Below, one piece after another: positions 42,540-51,321 of a stretch of 64,000 nucleotides of DNA (positions within the stretch are counted from its first letter, which is position 1; each line of letters starts with the position of its first letter). Origin of the DNA: Propionicimonas sp. Lineage in GTDB: Bacteria > Actinomycetota > Actinomycetes > Propionibacteriales > Propionibacteriaceae. The notes beneath the pieces are model-generated. The model was not told the origin of the DNA. It was given only the letters and a program-made list of their open reading frames with translations, and searched no databases. A program made the translations under genes and the position numbers. Location: assembly GCA_013791955.1 (NCBI GenBank), contig VMSW01000007.1, forward strand, positions 992,001-1,056,000. The letters run 5' to 3'.

Positions 42540-44028
42540 GCGAAAACCCCCAAAAACCTAGTTGTTGTCCACTACCGAAAGCCCCGCCGCCGATCTTCAC
42601 ATTCGGCCCGACCAACAGCAGACCGTCCCTCTGACTGACCGGAAGGACGGTGTTGTCAGCGGCCGCCTGCTGCTGCAGCTCGCTCAGATCAGCGGCCCGC
42701 GAGTTGCCGGTGGCGCCGCGGGCGTGAGCCTCCAAAGAGGAGAGCTTTGCCTTTGAAGAGGCCAGCGGGGCCGAAAGGTAGAGCTGCAGCCAACCCAGGG
42801 AGTTGTTGATCCAAGCCGGAGCGCTGGTCAACACCAGATCGGCCTTGGCGCTGGTGGTGATTCGGACGCTGACGGTGTCGAGTTCTTCGATCCGGTCCCG
42901 CAGCATCCGGGCGGAATCGGCCTGACCGGGATCGGCCGGGTCGTAGCCCAAGGTCAGATTGATCCGTTGGCCCTTCAGCTTCGGCAGCTTCGGTCGACCG
43001 CCGATAGCGAAGGCCTTTACCCGGTCGGGCACGCCGAGTGGCACCACTGAATCCAGCGAGCGGTCGGCCTGCAGCGCCTTGGCCACCCCGGCTCGCAAGA
43101 CGGCATTGCGGCGCAGTTTGCTCTGCGGACTCCAATACAACCGGCTCACCTTCACCCCAGGAAGGGCCACCTTCGTGAAGCCGGAGTTGGTTGGGCCGTT
43201 GTTGGTGGCCATTTCGTTCTCCAGCCGCTGTTGTGCGGCGTCGTCGAGACAGGACCAGGCAACTTCGACCCCGTTGGCGGCTACCGCCGCCTCAGCAGCC
43301 ACCGAATCGGCGGCCACCTGAAGCTTCATCTCATCAAGCTGACCCATGGTGGGTCCGAAGTACTTCTCGAATTTGGCCACCAGGGCGGCGTCCGGGCTCA
43401 CCTCGGTGACGGCGTAGGGCCCCGAGCCGACCGGCAAGGTCGCCAATGGTAAGGGGAAGTCCGGGTCAAAGTTGCGATGATCAACGATCGAAGTCGCCTG
43501 CCCGGCCAGGGCGTAGCCGAACTGGTTGTCCTCTCGCGACAGCACGAAACGCACCGTTTGGGCGTTTGGCGCTTCGATCCGCCGCAGCGAGGACAACAGC
43601 CCCACCGAGGTGCCTTCGACGTCCAAGCGCAGGGCCCGCAAGATGGAGAACCGGACGTCGGTCGAGGTCAGCTGATCGCCATTGTGGAAAGTTAGCGAAC
43701 TCGCCAGCGTGCACTCATAGACCAGCCGCGAGGTGAAGGCGCAGTCGGTCGCCGCATCGGGCTTCAGATCACCGGTACCGGAGTCCACAAACATCAGCCG
43801 CTGGTAGACGCTGGTCACCAGCATCGAGTCGGTGCGGCTGGTCGCCACCGCCGGGTCGATCGAAGTGATCGCCCCGGTGACCATCACTGTGAAGGGCCTT
43901 GGTGCCGCGGTCTCCGACGGCGTGGCGGACGGCGCCGGCTGGGTGCAACCGCCGATCAAGGTCAAACCAAGGGTGCCGACAAGGCCAGCGATCAGCCGCC
44001 GGCGGCGGCGGACTGCTCTAGCGTGCAT
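42532..44028 (-). CDS. ABC transporter family 5 substrate-binding lipoprotein
   Basis: The 498-residue lipoprotein has a basic N-terminus (MHARAVRRRRR), a hydrophobic stretch and lipobox LTLIGGC, so it should be lipidated and anchored outside. The rest matches the peptide/nickel (SBP_bac_5) fold: SIDPAVATSRTDSMLVTSVYQRL, CTLASSLTFHNGDQLTSTDV and LPVGSGPYAVTEVSPD. No permease or ATPase gene is next to it. Its start overlaps the metH stop by 11 bases and its end overlaps trmI by 8, which is unusually tight coupling to unrelated genes. The substrate is unknown. Confidence 0.88.
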   Translation of the reverse strand: MHARAVRRRRRLIAGLVGTLGLTLIGGCTQPAPSATPSETAAPRPFTVMVTGAITSIDPAVATSRTDSMLVTSVYQRLMFVDSGTGDLKPDAATDCAFTSRLVYECTLASSLTFHNGDQLTSTDVRFSILRALRLDVEGTSVGLLSSLRRIEAPNAQTVRFVLSREDNQFGYALAGQATSIVDHRNFDPDFPLPLATLPVGSGPYAVTEVSPDAALVAKFEKYFGPTMGQLDEMKLQVAADSVAAEAAVAANGVEVAWSCLDDAAQQRLENEMATNNGPTNSGFTKVALPGVKVSRLYWSPQSKLRRNAVLRAGVAKALQADRSLDSVVPLGVPDRVKAFAIGGRPKLPKLKGQRINLTLGYDPADPGQADSARMLRDRIEELDTVSVRITTSAKADLVLTSAPAWINNSLGWLQLYLSAPLASSKAKLSSLEAHARGATGNSRAADLSELQQQAAADNTVLPVSQRDGLLLVGPNVKIGGGAFGSGQQLGFWGFSRG

Positions 44029-47000
44029 TGAAATACTTCGCCTCCGGGTGGTGAAGGATGATGGCGTCGGTGGATTGCTCTGGATGCAACTGCAACTCCT
44101 CCGACAAGGTGACATCGATGCGCTCTGGGCGCAACAACTCCACCAGTTTGCTCCGGTCAGCAAGCTCAGGGCAGGCCGGGTAGCCGAAGGAAAAGCGCCC
44201 GCCGCGATAGGCCTGGTCGCGAATCGCCGCCTCCACCGAGCCATCGGCGCCAAGCCCAAGCTCGGCGCGAACCCGTGAATGCCAGTACTCGGCCAGAGCT
44301 TCAGTCAGTTGGACGCTAAGGCCATGCAACTCCAGGTAGTCGCGGTAGGCGTCGGCGGCGAACAGCTTTTCGGTCGCCTCGGTGACCGGCCCCATGGTGA
44401 CCAACTGCATAGCGATGACGTCCGGGCCCTGCAACGCGGTCTCAGCTTCGTCGCGGAAGAAGTCGGCCAGGCACAGGTGGCGTTCCCGTTGTTGGCGCGG
44501 CCAGGTGAAGCTGGTCAACTCGACATCGTGATCTTCAGGGTCGAGCACAATCAGTGAATCGCCGCGGGAGAAGCAGGGCCAGTAGCCATAGACGACAGCC
44601 GGGGTAACCAGATTCTCGGTGTGGAGCCGGTCGAGCCAATGCCGCAACCGGGGCAGGCCTTCGGTCTCGACGAGTTCGTCATAGCTGGCACCGCCGCGGA
44701 CAGGTTTGAGACCCCATTGGCCTTGGAAGGTTGCCCGCAAATCGAGCCACGCCGATACTTCGGCCAGCTTGATCCCCTTGACCACGCGGGTGCCCCAGAA
44801 CGGCGGGGACGGCACTTCGATGCCCCGAGCCACCGCGGATCGAGGGACGACAACCTCCCCAGGCGAGGCCGGCCTGGCAATGGCTGCAACCCGGCGACGG
44901 CGCGGCTCGGGCAGTCTGGCTCCCGGCACGCCCTTCTTGACTGCGACCACGTGTTCCATCAGCGCCAAGCCCTCGAAGGCATCGCGGGCATAGCGCACCT
45001 CCCCGGCGAACAGGTCGTTGAGATCCTCCTCAACGAAGGCTCGGGTAAGCGCAGCCCCGCCGAGCAGCACCGGCACGTCAGCGAGCCCGCGGCGGTTCAG
45101 TTCCTCCAGGTTGTCTCGCATCACCACCGTGGACTTCACCAGCAGGCCGGACATGCCGATCGCGTCGGCCTTGTGCACCAGGGCCGCCTCGATGATCGCG
45201 CTAACTGGCTGTTTGATGCCCAGATTGATCACGGTGTAGCCGTTGTTGGTGAGGATGATGTCGACCAGGTTCTTGCCGATGTCGTGCACATCACCCTTGA
45301 CCGTGGCGATCACCAGGGTGCCCTTGCCGCCGGTGTCAGCCTTGTCCAGATGCGGTTCGAGGTATTTCACTGCCGCCTTCATCACCTCAGCTGAGGTGAG
45401 TACGAACGGGAGCTGCATCTGTCCCGAGCCGAACAGTTCCCCCACCGTCTTCATCCCAGTCAGCAGGTCATCGTTGATGATCGCCAAGCCTGGTTTGGCC
45501 GCCAGCGCCAGATCGAGATCGCCTTCCAGGCCCTTGGCATCGCCGTCGATGATCCGGCGCTGGAGGCGCTCGTTGACCGGCAGTCCGGCCAACTCCGCGG
45601 CCCGGGCATTTCGGGTGGTGGTCGCGTCGACTCCCTCGAAGAGCTCCAAGAACTTCACCAGCGGGTCGTAGCCGTCGCTGCGGCGGTCATAGATCAGGTC
45701 TTCGGCAACCTGACGCTGCTCCGCTGGGATGCGCGCGATCGGCAGGATCCGGGCTGCTGGGACGATGCCTGAATCCAGCCCAGCCTGCACGCACTCGTTC
45801 AGGAACACCGAGTTGAGCACCTGACGGGCGGCCGGATTGAGGCCGAAGGAGACGTTGGAGACCCCCAGCGTGGTGTGAATGCCGGGGTATTTCGCATTGA
45901 CCTGGCGGATCGCTTCGATGGTCTCAATGGCGTCGCGCCTGGTCTCCTCCTGGCCGGTCGCGATTGGGAAGGTGAGGCAGTCCATGATGATGTCGTCGTA
46001 GCCCAGCCCCCATTCGCCGGTCAGCTTGGCCACCAACCGGTCGGCCACCCGCACTTTCCACTCTGCGGTGCGGGCCTGGCCCTCCTCATCGATCGTCAAT
46101 GCGACCACTGCGGCCCCATGCTCGGCCACCAGCGCCATCACCTGGGCGAACCGGGACGTTGGGCCGTCGCCGTCCTCGAAGTTCACCGAGTTGATCGCGC
46201 AGCGCCCGCCGAGGTGCTCCAGACCGGCGCGCAGCACGGCGGGCTCGGTGGAATCGAGCATGATGGGCAGCGAGACCGCCGTGCCCAGGCGCGAGGCCAG
46301 CTCGTGCATATCGGCCACCCCATCGCGGCCGACGTAGTCGACGCACAGATCCAGCAGATGGGCCCCACCCCGGCTCTGCTGCTTGGCGATCTCCACGCAT
46401 TCGGCCCAGTTCTCGGCCAGCATCGCCTCGCGGAAAGCCTTTGAGCCGTTGGCGTTGGTGCGCTCACCGATCGAGAGGTAGCTGGTGTCTTGGCGCAGCG
46501 GCACTTCGGCGTACAGGGAGGACACCGAACTCACCACCTCCGGGCTGCGCTGTGGCGTCGTCCGCCCAGCCACCGCCGCCGCGAGGGCGGTGATGTGGGC
46601 CGGTGTGGTGCCACAGCAGCCGCCGACCAGGCCCAGCCCAAACTCCTCGGTGAAACGGCCCAGGTAGCTGACGAACTCCTCAGGCCCCATCGGATACCGG
46701 GCGCCCTCAGCAGTGAGCTCAGGCAGCCCAGCATTCGGCATGCAGGACAGCATCATCGGCGCATGCCTGCTGAGGTGCCGCAGGTGCTCGCTCATTTCGG
46801 TCGGGCCGGTGCCGCAGTTCAGTCCGATCGATTCAACGCCCAGACCGGCCAGCGACGTCAACGCGGCCCCGATTTCGGTGCCAAGCAACATGGTGCCTGA
46901 GGTTTCTATCGTCACATTGGTGAAGACCGGCAGATCGACTCCGAGCGCGCGCATCGCGTGCCGGGCACCGTTGATGGCCGCCTTGGCCTGCAACAGATCC

Positions 47001-47482
47001 TGGCAGGTTTCCACCTGGAAGCCATCGATGCCGCCGGAGATCATCGCCTCAGCCTGCAGTTGATAGCCGGCCAGCAAGGTTGCGTAGCCGATGTGACCCA
47101 AACTGGGCAGCTTGGTGCCGGGCCCCATGCTGCCAAGGACGTAGCGCGGACGTTGCTCGGTGGCCACGGCATCGGCGGCTTCGCGGGCCAGCTTGGCACC
47201 GGCCAGGGCGAGTTCGGCGATTCGATCTGCCGCGTCGTACTCCCCCAGCGCGGCCAGGTTCGCGCCGAAAGTGTTGGTCTCAACGCAGTCCGCACCTGCC
47301 TCAAAGTAGGCGCGGTGAATGCCAGCGACCACCTCCGGCCTGGTCACGTTCAAGACTTCGTTGCAGCCCTCTAGACCGGAAAAGTCCTCAAGGGTCAGGT
47401 CATAGCCCTGCAGCATGGTGCCCATGCCACCATCCGCCACCAGTACTCGAGTGGCCAGTGCTGAGCGCAGATCTTGGGTCAT
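44018..47482 (-). CDS. metH: Cobalamin-dependent methionine synthase
   Basis: MetH transfers a methyl group from 5-methyltetrahydrofolate to homocysteine. The 1154 residues contain all modules. The homocysteine barrel has VGGCCGTTPAHI with the zinc cysteines, and the pterin-binding domain has SYLSIGERTNANGSKAF. The cobalamin domain has VKGDVHDIGKNLVDI with the cobalt-ligating His. The SAM reactivation domain ends with RFSFGYPACPELADRSK. The start is ATG 47482, with a TATTCT box 7 bases upstream and no leader, so a B12 or SAM riboswitch cannot fit. The lipoprotein gene overlaps its end. Confidence 0.97.
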   Translation of the reverse strand: MTQDLRSALATRVLVADGGMGTMLQGYDLTLEDFSGLEGCNEVLNVTRPEVVAGIHRAYFEAGADCVETNTFGANLAALGEYDAADRIAELALAGAKLAREAADAVATEQRPRYVLGSMGPGTKLPSLGHIGYATLLAGYQLQAEAMISGGIDGFQVETCQDLLQAKAAINGARHAMRALGVDLPVFTNVTIETSGTMLLGTEIGAALTSLAGLGVESIGLNCGTGPTEMSEHLRHLSRHAPMMLSCMPNAGLPELTAEGARYPMGPEEFVSYLGRFTEEFGLGLVGGCCGTTPAHITALAAAVAGRTTPQRSPEVVSSVSSLYAEVPLRQDTSYLSIGERTNANGSKAFREAMLAENWAECVEIAKQQSRGGAHLLDLCVDYVGRDGVADMHELASRLGTAVSLPIMLDSTEPAVLRAGLEHLGGRCAINSVNFEDGDGPTSRFAQVMALVAEHGAAVVALTIDEEGQARTAEWKVRVADRLVAKLTGEWGLGYDDIIMDCLTFPIATGQEETRRDAIETIEAIRQVNAKYPGIHTTLGVSNVSFGLNPAARQVLNSVFLNECVQAGLDSGIVPAARILPIARIPAEQRQVAEDLIYDRRSDGYDPLVKFLELFEGVDATTTRNARAAELAGLPVNERLQRRIIDGDAKGLEGDLDLALAAKPGLAIINDDLLTGMKTVGELFGSGQMQLPFVLTSAEVMKAAVKYLEPHLDKADTGGKGTLVIATVKGDVHDIGKNLVDIILTNNGYTVINLGIKQPVSAIIEAALVHKADAIGMSGLLVKSTVVMRDNLEELNRRGLADVPVLLGGAALTRAFVEEDLNDLFAGEVRYARDAFEGLALMEHVVAVKKGVPGARLPEPRRRRVAAIARPASPGEVVVPRSAVARGIEVPSPPFWGTRVVKGIKLAEVSAWLDLRATFQGQWGLKPVRGGASYDELVETEGLPRLRHWLDRLHTENLVTPAVVYGYWPCFSRGDSLIVLDPEDHDVELTSFTWPRQQRERHLCLADFFRDEAETALQGPDVIAMQLVTMGPVTEATEKLFAADAYRDYLELHGLSVQLTEALAEYWHSRVRAELGLGADGSVEAAIRDQAYRGGRFSFGYPACPELADRSKLVELLRPERIDVTLSEELQLHPEQSTDAIILHHPEAKYFNAR

Positions 47483-47489
47483 GACCAGC

Positions 47490-47495
47490 AGAATA
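47490..47495 (-). promoter_or_regulatory. -10 box of leaderless metH promoter
   Basis: TATTCT on the minus strand ends 7 bases before the metH ATG at 47482. Its -35 region would fall on the -10 box of the divergent PAC2 gene (47508-47513). Confidence 0.6.
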
Positions 47496-47507
47496 GGCGA
47501 GTCCGCT

Positions 47508-47513
47508 TAAGGT
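47508..47513 (+). promoter_or_regulatory. -10 box of leaderless PAC2-gene promoter
   Basis: TAAGGT ends 7 bases before ATG 47521. It lies back to back with the metH -10 box in a 38-bp gap. Confidence 0.55.
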
Positions 47514-47520
47514 GGAGACC

Positions 47521-48360
47521 ATGGCAGAGGCACGTGGGCTAACCGGACTCCGCAATCCGGCCGTCGTCGCCGCTTTTGGCGGCTGGAACGACGCCGCCGA
47601 AGCGGCCAGTGGGGTAATTGACCATCTGGTAGACCAATACGCCGCCGAGCTGATGTTCGCCATTGACCCGGAGGAGTATTACGACTTCCAGGTGAACCGC
47701 CCGGCCCTGAAGCTGCACGAAGGCCGCCGGGTGCTGGAATGGCCGACCACTGAGGTGCTGGTGGCCCACCTTGAGGAGCGCGACCTGGTGCTCATCGGTG
47801 GACCCGAGCCCAACTACCGCTGGCAGACCTTCACCGCGCGGCTGATGTCGATGCTGCGCAGCGTAAAGCCCGAAATGGTGGTGCTGCTGGGTGCGATGCT
47901 CACCGACGCGCCCCATTCGCGCCCCGTGCCGGTGGCTGGTTCGGCCCGCCCGCAATCGCTGGCCGATGATCTGGGCTTGGAGGCGTCCAGCTATGAGGGC
48001 CCCACCGGCATCGTCGGGGTGTTGGCCAGCGAATGCGAACGCATCGACCTCCCAGTGGTTTCGCTGTGGGCATCTGTGCCGCACTACGTCTCCGAACCAC
48101 CCAACCCGAAGGCCACCCTGGCTTTGCTGGCTCGGGTGGAGGACGTGCTCAGTCTTTCCCTCGACAGCGGCGACATGGCTGAGTCGGCCACTGCCTGGAT
48201 GACTCAGGTCGACGAGTTGGTCGCCGAGGATCCCGACATCGCTGGCTACATCAGCGCCTTGGAAGAACGTCGCGACGAGGTCACTCCCCCGCCAAACGGC
48301 GATTCGATCGCGGCTGAGTTCGAGCGCTACCTGCGCCGACGCAACCGCCGGCGCAGCTGA
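47521..48360 (+). CDS. PAC2 family protein
   Basis: The 279-residue protein belongs to the PAC2 family, related to eukaryotic proteasome assembly chaperone 2. Actinobacterial members are widespread but of undetermined function. The N-terminal VVAAFGGWNDAAEAASGVIDHL and the central LLGAMLTDAPHSRPVPVAGSA are family-typical. SLWASVPHYVSEPPNPKATLALL follows. The C-terminal part is charged and basic at the end. ATG 47521 is set by the leaderless promoter box. It is divergent from metH and the only plus-strand gene in the last 25 kb. Confidence 0.9.
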   Translation: MAEARGLTGLRNPAVVAAFGGWNDAAEAASGVIDHLVDQYAAELMFAIDPEEYYDFQVNRPALKLHEGRRVLEWPTTEVLVAHLEERDLVLIGGPEPNYRWQTFTARLMSMLRSVKPEMVVLLGAMLTDAPHSRPVPVAGSARPQSLADDLGLEASSYEGPTGIVGVLASECERIDLPVVSLWASVPHYVSEPPNPKATLALLARVEDVLSLSLDSGDMAESATAWMTQVDELVAEDPDIAGYISALEERRDEVTPPPNGDSIAAEFERYLRRRNRRRS

Positions 48361-48398
48361 GCTGGGTTCAACTAGCTGGGTTCAACTAGCTGGGCTCA
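48361..48398. repeat. 14-bp tandem repeat between convergent genes
   Basis: GCTGGGTTCAACTA occurs twice in a row, followed by GCTGGGCTCA, a partial third copy. It fills the whole gap between the PAC2 gene and rpe stop codons; the third copy includes the rpe stop. Confidence 0.75.
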
Positions 48399-49058
48399 GT
48401 GTGCGTGCGCGTCGGCTTTCGCCCGCAACTCAGCCACCATGGCGTCCGGGTCTTCTGCGCTGTAAACCGCTGAACCGGCCACGAAGGTGTCTGCGCCGGC
48501 GTCCACGCAACGCTCGATGGTGGCCAGGGACACTCCGCCGTCCACTTGCAGCCAGATGTCGCCGCCGTGCTTGTTCAGCAGGGCACGGGTTCGCCGGATC
48601 TTGGGGAGCATGATGTCGAGGAACGACTGCCCACCGAAGCCGGGCTCAACGGTCATCAGCAGCACCATGTCGAGCTCGGGCAGCAGGTCTTCATAAGGCT
48701 CGATCGGCGTGGCCGGACGTAGCCCCATTGAGGCGCGAGCGCCCAGGGTGCGCAGTTCGCGGGCCAGCTTCACTGGGGCATCAGAGGCCTCAATGTGGAA
48801 GGTGACCGATTCGGCGCCTGCTTCGGCATACCCCGGCGCCCATCGATCCACCTCGGCGATCATCAAATGGATGTCGAGCATTTTGTCGGTGCCGGCCCGA
48901 ACCTTCTCCACCACCGGCAGCCCAAAGGTGAGGTTCGGCACGAAGCGGTTGTCCATCACGTCAAGATGCACCGCGTCGCAACTAGGAATGCGCGCGATTT
49001 CTGCGTTCAGGTTGGCAAGGTCTGCATTGAGCACACTAGGCGTGATCCGGAATCCCAT
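48396..49058 (-). CDS. rpe: Ribulose-phosphate 3-epimerase
   Basis: Rpe interconverts ribulose 5-phosphate and xylulose 5-phosphate in the pentose phosphate pathway. The 220-residue TIM barrel shows [34 protein letters not shown] (metal His and catalytic Asp), [10 protein letters not shown] and [12 protein letters not shown] (second catalytic Asp), with [13 protein letters not shown] at the end. The start is ATG 49058; the open frame runs to 49142 inside rsmB. A TAGGGT box 7 bases upstream fixes it, and its first three bases are the rsmB stop codon. Confidence 0.96.
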   Translation of the reverse strand: MGFRITPSVLNADLANLNAEIARIPSCDAVHLDVMDNRFVPNLTFGLPVVEKVRAGTDKMLDIHLMIAEVDRWAPGYAEAGAESVTFHIEASDAPVKLARELRTLGARASMGLRPATPIEPYEDLLPELDMVLLMTVEPGFGGQSFLDIMLPKIRRTRALLNKHGGDIWLQVDGGVSLATIERCVDAGADTFVAGSAVYSAEDPDAMVAELRAKADAHAH

Positions 49059-49065
49059 GCGGGGC

Positions 49066-49071
49066 ACCCTA
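49066..49071 (-). promoter_or_regulatory. -10 box of leaderless rpe promoter, overlapping the rsmB stop
   Basis: TAGGGT on the minus strand ends 7 bases before ATG 49058. Its TAG is the rsmB stop codon. Confidence 0.6.
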
Positions 49072-50391
49072 CCGCCGACGCAGCATCGCAAGGAACATCG
49101 CGTCGGTACCGTGTCGGTGCGGCCACAGCTGGACGAACTCACCGCTGGCCGCCGCCGGTACCTCGGGCAGGTAGTCCGCGGCCCGCAATACCTCGACCCG
49201 ATCAGCCACCCCCGCGACTATTTCGACTGTTTCGGCCGCATGCGGCGAGCAGGTCACATAGGCGACCACCCCACCGGGCTGCACCGACTCAATCGCCGAA
49301 TCGATCAGCTGACGCTGCAACAGGTTCAGTTCCGCGACATCGCCCACTTGGTGGCGCCAGCGGCTCTCTGGACGGCGTCGCAGCGCGCCCAGACCGGTGC
49401 AGGGCACATCGGCCAGCACCCGGCTGAAACTCCCGGCGGCCCACGGCGGCTTGGTGCTGTCTGCGGCGATAACCAACGGGCGAATTTCTTCGGGGTAGGC
49501 CCGGATGTTGGCGGCCACCAGCTCGGCCCGGTGCGGATGCCGTTCGGCGGCGACCAACCGGTCGCCCTGCTCAGCGGCCAGGCCAGCCAGAATCGCGGTC
49601 TTGCCGCCCGGACCAGCGCACAGGTCGAGCCAACTGCCCGCTGGTGCCTCCACCCGGGCCAACGCGAGTGCGACCAGTTGTGAGCCTTCGTCCTGCACTC
49701 CAGCACGACCCTCGCGCACCGCGGCCACCAACGCTGGATCGCCGTCGGCGTAGGCACCAAACGGCGAATAGCGCGCGGGCTCTCCGCCGAGTTCAGCAAC
49801 CTCGGCCAACCCCGGGCGCACCACCAGGGTGGGCTTGGCGGGCACGTTGTTTGCCGCGAAGGTGTCGATCAGTTCCGGCAGCGGGAGCACGTCGAGAAAG
49901 GCCTCGGCGATCCAGCGGGGATGATGATTAGCCAGGGCAATACGGCCAAGGTTGTCTTCCTTGGCCCCCAGAATCTCCAGCCAGCCGAGCCAGTCGTGGG
50001 CAGCCACCTTGTGCATGATCGCGTTCACCAACCCGACCAGGCGCTCCCCCACCTCCAAGGCGGCCAGATCAACCGTGGTCGAGATCGCGGCGTGGGCAGG
50101 CACCCGCATGCCCAGCAACTGATGAGTGCCCAACCGAAGCACGTCGACCACTGCCGGCTGCAGGGTGCGCAGCTCGCGTCCGGAGGCGGCTACCAACACC
50201 CGGTCATAGCTGCCCAACGCCCGGCAAGTGCCGGAAACCAACTCAGTGGTGAAGGCCGCATCTTGCGCGTCCAAGCTTGCGCGTCGCCTGGCCAGCTCCA
50301 GATTGGCGTAAGCCCCGTTGCCGGTCACCGCCCGCAGGACTTTGAAGGCGGCGCTGCGGGCCGGATCGTACCGGCGGCCCTTACGACTCAC
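49069..50391 (-). CDS. rsmB: 16S rRNA (cytosine-967-C5)-methyltransferase
   Basis: RsmB methylates C967 of 16S rRNA. The 440-residue protein has an N-terminal NusB-like helical domain ([33 protein letters not shown]) and a C-terminal SAM domain: [36 protein letters not shown] (Pro-Cys) and [15 protein letters not shown] (catalytic Thr-Cys). The ATG overlaps the fmt stop codon, so fmt and rsmB are coupled; rpe follows with its own promoter. The fmt-rsmB-rpe order is common in actinobacteria. Confidence 0.94.
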   Translation of the reverse strand: MSRKGRRYDPARSAAFKVLRAVTGNGAYANLELARRRASLDAQDAAFTTELVSGTCRALGSYDRVLVAASGRELRTLQPAVVDVLRLGTHQLLGMRVPAHAAISTTVDLAALEVGERLVGLVNAIMHKVAAHDWLGWLEILGAKEDNLGRIALANHHPRWIAEAFLDVLPLPELIDTFAANNVPAKPTLVVRPGLAEVAELGGEPARYSPFGAYADGDPALVAAVREGRAGVQDEGSQLVALALARVEAPAGSWLDLCAGPGGKTAILAGLAAEQGDRLVAAERHPHRAELVAANIRAYPEEIRPLVIAADSTKPPWAAGSFSRVLADVPCTGLGALRRRPESRWRHQVGDVAELNLLQRQLIDSAIESVQPGGVVAYVTCSPHAAETVEIVAGVADRVEVLRAADYLPEVPAAASGEFVQLWPHRHGTDAMFLAMLRRR

Positions 50392-51308
50392 TGGAAGCGT
50401 CCTGGTTCTCGAAGGCCGCGGCCCCAGTCGGCGCCGGCGACCGCCTTGCGGCCGGCCGGTTGCACGGTGAGCAGCTCAAGGTCGCCGTCCCCGGTACCGA
50501 CCACCACTCGTCGCTTCTCCGCACGAACCACGCCGATTTCAAGTCCGGACGGCTCCGCTGCCCGAGCGGCCAACACCCGGAATCGTTGACCGTCGAGTTC
50601 GGTCCAGGCCATCGGCGAGGGATTATTGGCCAGCACTTGGCGTTGGATCCGGCGGGCTGGGGCATTCCAATCGATTCGGGCCTCCGCCACGGTGAGCTTC
50701 GGGGCGAGGGTCACTCCGGCTTCGGGTTGGACGGTGGCCGTTACCGTGCCAGCGGCCATGCCGTCCAAGGTGTTGAGCAGCATCTGCCCGCCCAACTGCT
50801 GCAGCGCGGCCAGCGCTTCGCCGGTGGTCTCCTGCTCGCCCAATCGGTACTCGGCGGTGGCCAGCACCGGGCCGGCGTCCAGTTCGGCGACCAGTTCGAA
50901 GACGGTTACCCCGGTGATCTCATCCCCGGCCAGGATGGCGTGTTGCACCGGAGCCGCCCCTCGCCACCGCGGCAGCAGGGAAAAATGGACGTTGATCCAG
51001 CCATGTTTCGGCAACTCAAGTAGCGCCTGGGGAATCAGCCCGCCGTAGGCAACGACTGGGCAACAGTCCGGGGCGATTTCGGCCAGGCGGGCAGCCAACT
51101 GCGGATCGCGGGCCCGCTCGGGGCGCAGCACTTCGATGCCATGCTCGGTGGCCAGCTGCGCCACCGGACTGGGCACCAGCCGCGAGCTGCGACCTTGCGG
51201 GGCATCTGGACGGGTGAGCACCGCGACCACTTCATGGGCAGAGTGCCCCAGGAGCTGCGCGAGCGTATCGGCCGCTACCTGCGGAGTTCCGGCGAAAACC
51301 AGGCGCAT
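50388..51308 (-). CDS. fmt: Methionyl-tRNA formyltransferase
   Basis: Fmt formylates initiator methionyl-tRNA using 10-formyltetrahydrofolate. The 306-residue protein starts MRLVFAGTPQVAADTLAQLL. The catalytic core has INVHFSLLPRWRGAAPVQHAIL with the SLLPxWRG motif, then VFELVAELDAGPVL. The C-terminal tRNA-binding beta domain follows. ATG 51308 is supported by a TAGAAT box 7 bases upstream, whose TAG is the stop codon of the preceding nitrilase-like gene. The rsmB gene overlaps its end. Confidence 0.96.
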   Translation of the reverse strand: MRLVFAGTPQVAADTLAQLLGHSAHEVVAVLTRPDAPQGRSSRLVPSPVAQLATEHGIEVLRPERARDPQLAARLAEIAPDCCPVVAYGGLIPQALLELPKHGWINVHFSLLPRWRGAAPVQHAILAGDEITGVTVFELVAELDAGPVLATAEYRLGEQETTGEALAALQQLGGQMLLNTLDGMAAGTVTATVQPEAGVTLAPKLTVAEARIDWNAPARRIQRQVLANNPSPMAWTELDGQRFRVLAARAAEPSGLEIGVVRAEKRRVVVGTGDGDLELLTVQPAGRKAVAGADWGRGLREPGRFQ

Positions 51309-51315
51309 ACGGGCG

Positions 51316-51321
51316 ATTCTA
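51316..51321 (-). promoter_or_regulatory. -10 box of leaderless fmt promoter, overlapping the nitrilase stop
   Basis: TAGAAT on the minus strand ends 7 bases before ATG 51308. Its TAG is the stop codon (51321-51319) of the upstream gene. Confidence 0.6.

Noticed and set aside
47482-47521. B12 or SAM riboswitch before metH
   Set aside because: The 38-bp gap is too short for any known riboswitch, and the transcript appears leaderless.
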